NCBI RefSeq assembly: GCF_030551255.1
Contig: NZ_CP130630.1
Location: 1,302,001 to 1,366,000, forward strand
Direction: 5' to 3'
Source: Streptomyces sp. NL15-2K
GTDB lineage: Bacteria; Actinomycetota; Actinomycetes; Streptomycetales; Streptomycetaceae
DNA: 64,000 nucleotides
The notes under the pieces were generated by a model. The model did no database searches. It worked only from the letters and a program-made list of their open reading frames with translations, and was not told the origin of the DNA. How positions within the stretch are numbered: the first letter of the stretch is position 1; every line of letters begins with the position of its first letter. Positions 62,591 through 64,000 of the stretch are shown piece after piece. The translations under genes were made by a program, and so were the position numbers.

Positions 62591-64000
62591 TCAGCGATCG
62601 CGCAGGCCCACCGGGCAGCCCGCCGGCACCACCTGGGAGGCATCCCGGATCAACGACTCGTGTGCGGCCTTCAGCCGCCGCACGTCCGGCTTGAGGATCT
62701 TGCGGTCGTAGGTCAGCAACCCGTTCAGCTCACCCTCGACGTCCGAGATCTGGGTGTAGACGGCACCGTTGCTGCCCCGGCAGACCAGGGCCCGCACCTC
62801 GTCGAGCTTCGCCAGGTAGTCGTCGGTGTAGGTCGCCGGGTCGACGTCGACGTACGACTGCTGCACGGACCAGGCGTGTCCCGGGACGGCCAGGCCGAGG
62901 CCGCCGTACTCGCCGCTGACCAGGGCGCGCCGGCCGTCGGGCCGGGGCGGCAGGGCGGGGCTGGGGTAGCCGTGCTCGTCCATGAGGTCGCCGGCGTTGC
63001 CGTCGGCGCCGAGGTTGAGGCCCGACTGGTTGTTGACCAGGCGGGTCGGGTCCCAGGCCTTGGCCTGCTCGGCGACGCGGCCCACGTCGTACTGGCCCCA
63101 GCCCTCGTTGAAGGTGACCCACATGACCACCGACGGGCTGCTGATGTGCTCGTCGATCATCTCCTTCATCTCTCGCTCGTACTCCGTACGGGCGGCGGCG
63201 CTCGGGTTCACCCCCGCGGTCATCGCGGGCATGTCCTGCCACACCAGCAGGCCCAGCCGGTCGGCCCAGTGGAACCAGCGGTCCGGCTCGACCTTGATGT
63301 GCTTGCGGACGGAGTTGAAGCCCAGCTTCTTGTGCGCCTTCAGGTCGTACGCGAGGGCCTCGTCGGTGGGCGCGGTGTGCAGGCCGTCGGGCCAGAAACC
63401 CTGGTCGAGGGTGGCCATCAGGAAGATGGGCTCGCCGTTGAGGACCGTGCGCGGGACTCCGTTCACTTGTTCGACGGCGATGGAGCGCATGCCGAAGTAG
63501 CTGCCGACGCGGTCGGCGCCGACGGTCACTTTCAGGCCGTAGAGGAAGGGGTCGTCGGGCGACCACAGGCGCGGGTCGTCGATGGTCAGTGTCAGCGGGC
63601 CGCCGGTGCGGCCGCGCGCCGTGGCGACCTTCCGCTTCCCGTCGTACGCCGTCGCCGTGATCGGTACGCCGTCACGGACTCCCCTTGCCTCGACGCGCAG
63701 TTGGTTCTTCGACAGGTCCGGGGTCAGCTTGAGCGAGTCGACGTGGTCGCGGGCGACCGGTTCCATCCAGACCGTCTGCCAGATCCCGGAGGAGGGCGTG
63801 TACCAGATGCCGCTCGGGTCCAGGCGCTGCTTGCCCAGCGGCGGGTTCTCGCCGTTCGCCGCGTCCGTCGGGTCGTGGACGCCGACGATCAGTTCCTGGG
63901 CGCGGCCGGGCTTGAGCGCGTCGGTGATGTCGGCGCTGAACTTGTCGTAGCCGCCCTTGTGCTCGGCCACCTTGGTGCCGTTGACGTACACCTCGCTCTG
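62591..64000 (-). CDS. Glycoside hydrolase family 2 protein (5' end outside window)
   Basis: At least 469 residues; the frame is open to the window end (QSEVYVNGTKVAEHKGGYDK). It shows the GH2 sandwich domain and then the TIM barrel: FNSVRKHIKVEPDRWFHWAD, the acid/base Glu in WVTFNEGWGQYD and the nucleophile Glu in ALVSGEYGGLGL. The family includes beta-galactosidases, mannosidases and glucuronidases; specificity is not assigned. The visible C-terminal part ends with AHESLIRDASQVVPAGCPVG. Confidence 0.9.
   Translation of the reverse strand, partial: QSEVYVNGTKVAEHKGGYDKFSADITDALKPGRAQELIVGVHDPTDAANGENPPLGKQRLDPSGIWYTPSSGIWQTVWMEPVARDHVDSLKLTPDLSKNQLRVEARGVRDGVPITATAYDGKRKVATARGRTGGPLTLTIDDPRLWSPDDPFLYGLKVTVGADRVGSYFGMRSIAVEQVNGVPRTVLNGEPIFLMATLDQGFWPDGLHTAPTDEALAYDLKAHKKLGFNSVRKHIKVEPDRWFHWADRLGLLVWQDMPAMTAGVNPSAAARTEYEREMKEMIDEHISSPSVVMWVTFNEGWGQYDVGRVAEQAKAWDPTRLVNNQSGLNLGADGNAGDLMDEHGYPSPALPPRPDGRRALVSGEYGGLGLAVPGHAWSVQQSYVDVDPATYTDDYLAKLDEVRALVCRGSNGAVYTQISDVEGELNGLLTYDRKILKPDVRRLKAAHESLIRDASQVVPAGCPVGLRDR

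Overview
The window is high-GC actinobacterial chromosome, almost certainly Streptomyces. Signs of this are the frequent GTG starts, the ATGA/GTGA gene overlaps, a class F sortase, an RmdA-type PAS-GGDEF-EAL protein, an SCO0930-type lipoprotein, and a gene order from about 17 to 62 kb that, from memory, follows the S. coelicolor SCO092x-SCO0958 region. No search was run, so that synteny is a recollection.

Region 1 (1-8.2 kb) looks like a hypoxia/NO/dormancy-type accessory block in decay. It holds a SulP transporter (cut by the window edge), flavohemoglobin hmp, a ribosome-hibernation-like protein with a frameshifted tail, oleate hydratase, a wrecked cupredoxin lipoprotein, a DUF2933 membrane protein, a frameshifted SHOCT protein, a wax-ester-synthase gene whose two parts now lie on opposite strands, dodecin and a HAD phosphatase. 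Three similar palindromes (GGGCCG-NN-CGGCCC type) lie 75-120 bp upstream of hmp, ohyA and the SHOCT gene and could be one DevR/OsdR-like regulon.

Region 2 (8.6-17.2 kb) has a DUF485/sodium:solute symporter pair. Next is a zinc-limitation pair, a cysteine-free L32 and a COG0523 GTPase, behind a 21-bp Zur-like palindrome. Then come an RlaP-like nucleotidyltransferase, an 8-copy 7-bp repeat, a luciferase-like oxidoreductase and a 5'-truncated P450 meeting a 5'-truncated GNAT at a rearrangement junction. It ends with an olsB-olsA-like ornithine-lipid pair whose olsA tail reads into the junction.

Region 3 (17.3-32.1 kb) has a second succinate dehydrogenase/fumarate reductase (sdhC-A-B) with a divergent LysR gene, and a three-gene coupled operon (methyltransferase, rmdA, NTF2-like). 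It continues with cell-envelope genes: the SCO0930-like lipoprotein, a Pro/Thr-rich secreted protein, a DUF4239 protein, two related secreted proteins facing each other, a class F sortase, a Tat-exported polysaccharide deacetylase, and a universal stress protein.

Region 4 (32.2-45.5 kb) holds an amino-acid permease with an amber codon near its N-terminus, a CapA-family pseudogene, an ECF sigma/anti-sigma locus, a two-component system, an alpha/beta hydrolase, an Fpg/Nei glycosylase, a PAS-GAF-PP2C-HATPase phosphatase, a DUF6777 lipoprotein and a lipase maturation factor.

Region 5 (45.4-54.2 kb) is one tightly overlapping operon for a non-phosphorylative L-fucose-like pathway: ribose-type ABC transporter, L-fuconate dehydratase, SDR, aldo/keto reductase, mutarotase and lactonase. 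A divergent FadR-type regulator flanks it, with a TGGTC-G-GACCA operator between. The last pathway enzyme is not in the window.

Region 6 (54.3-64 kb) carries a secreted esterase-like protein, an amidase, a GNAT, an unnoticed 57-residue ORF with a perfect AAGGAG site, an HD-fold protein without its catalytic Asp, two SDRs (one with a zinc ribbon and no canonical Tyr), a WS/DGAT (probably the SCO0958 type) and a GH2 glycosidase cut by the window end.

The most unusual property of the window is the density of broken genes, at least eight, mostly before 16 kb and at 32-34 kb. No mobile element, CRISPR array, rRNA or confident tRNA was found.
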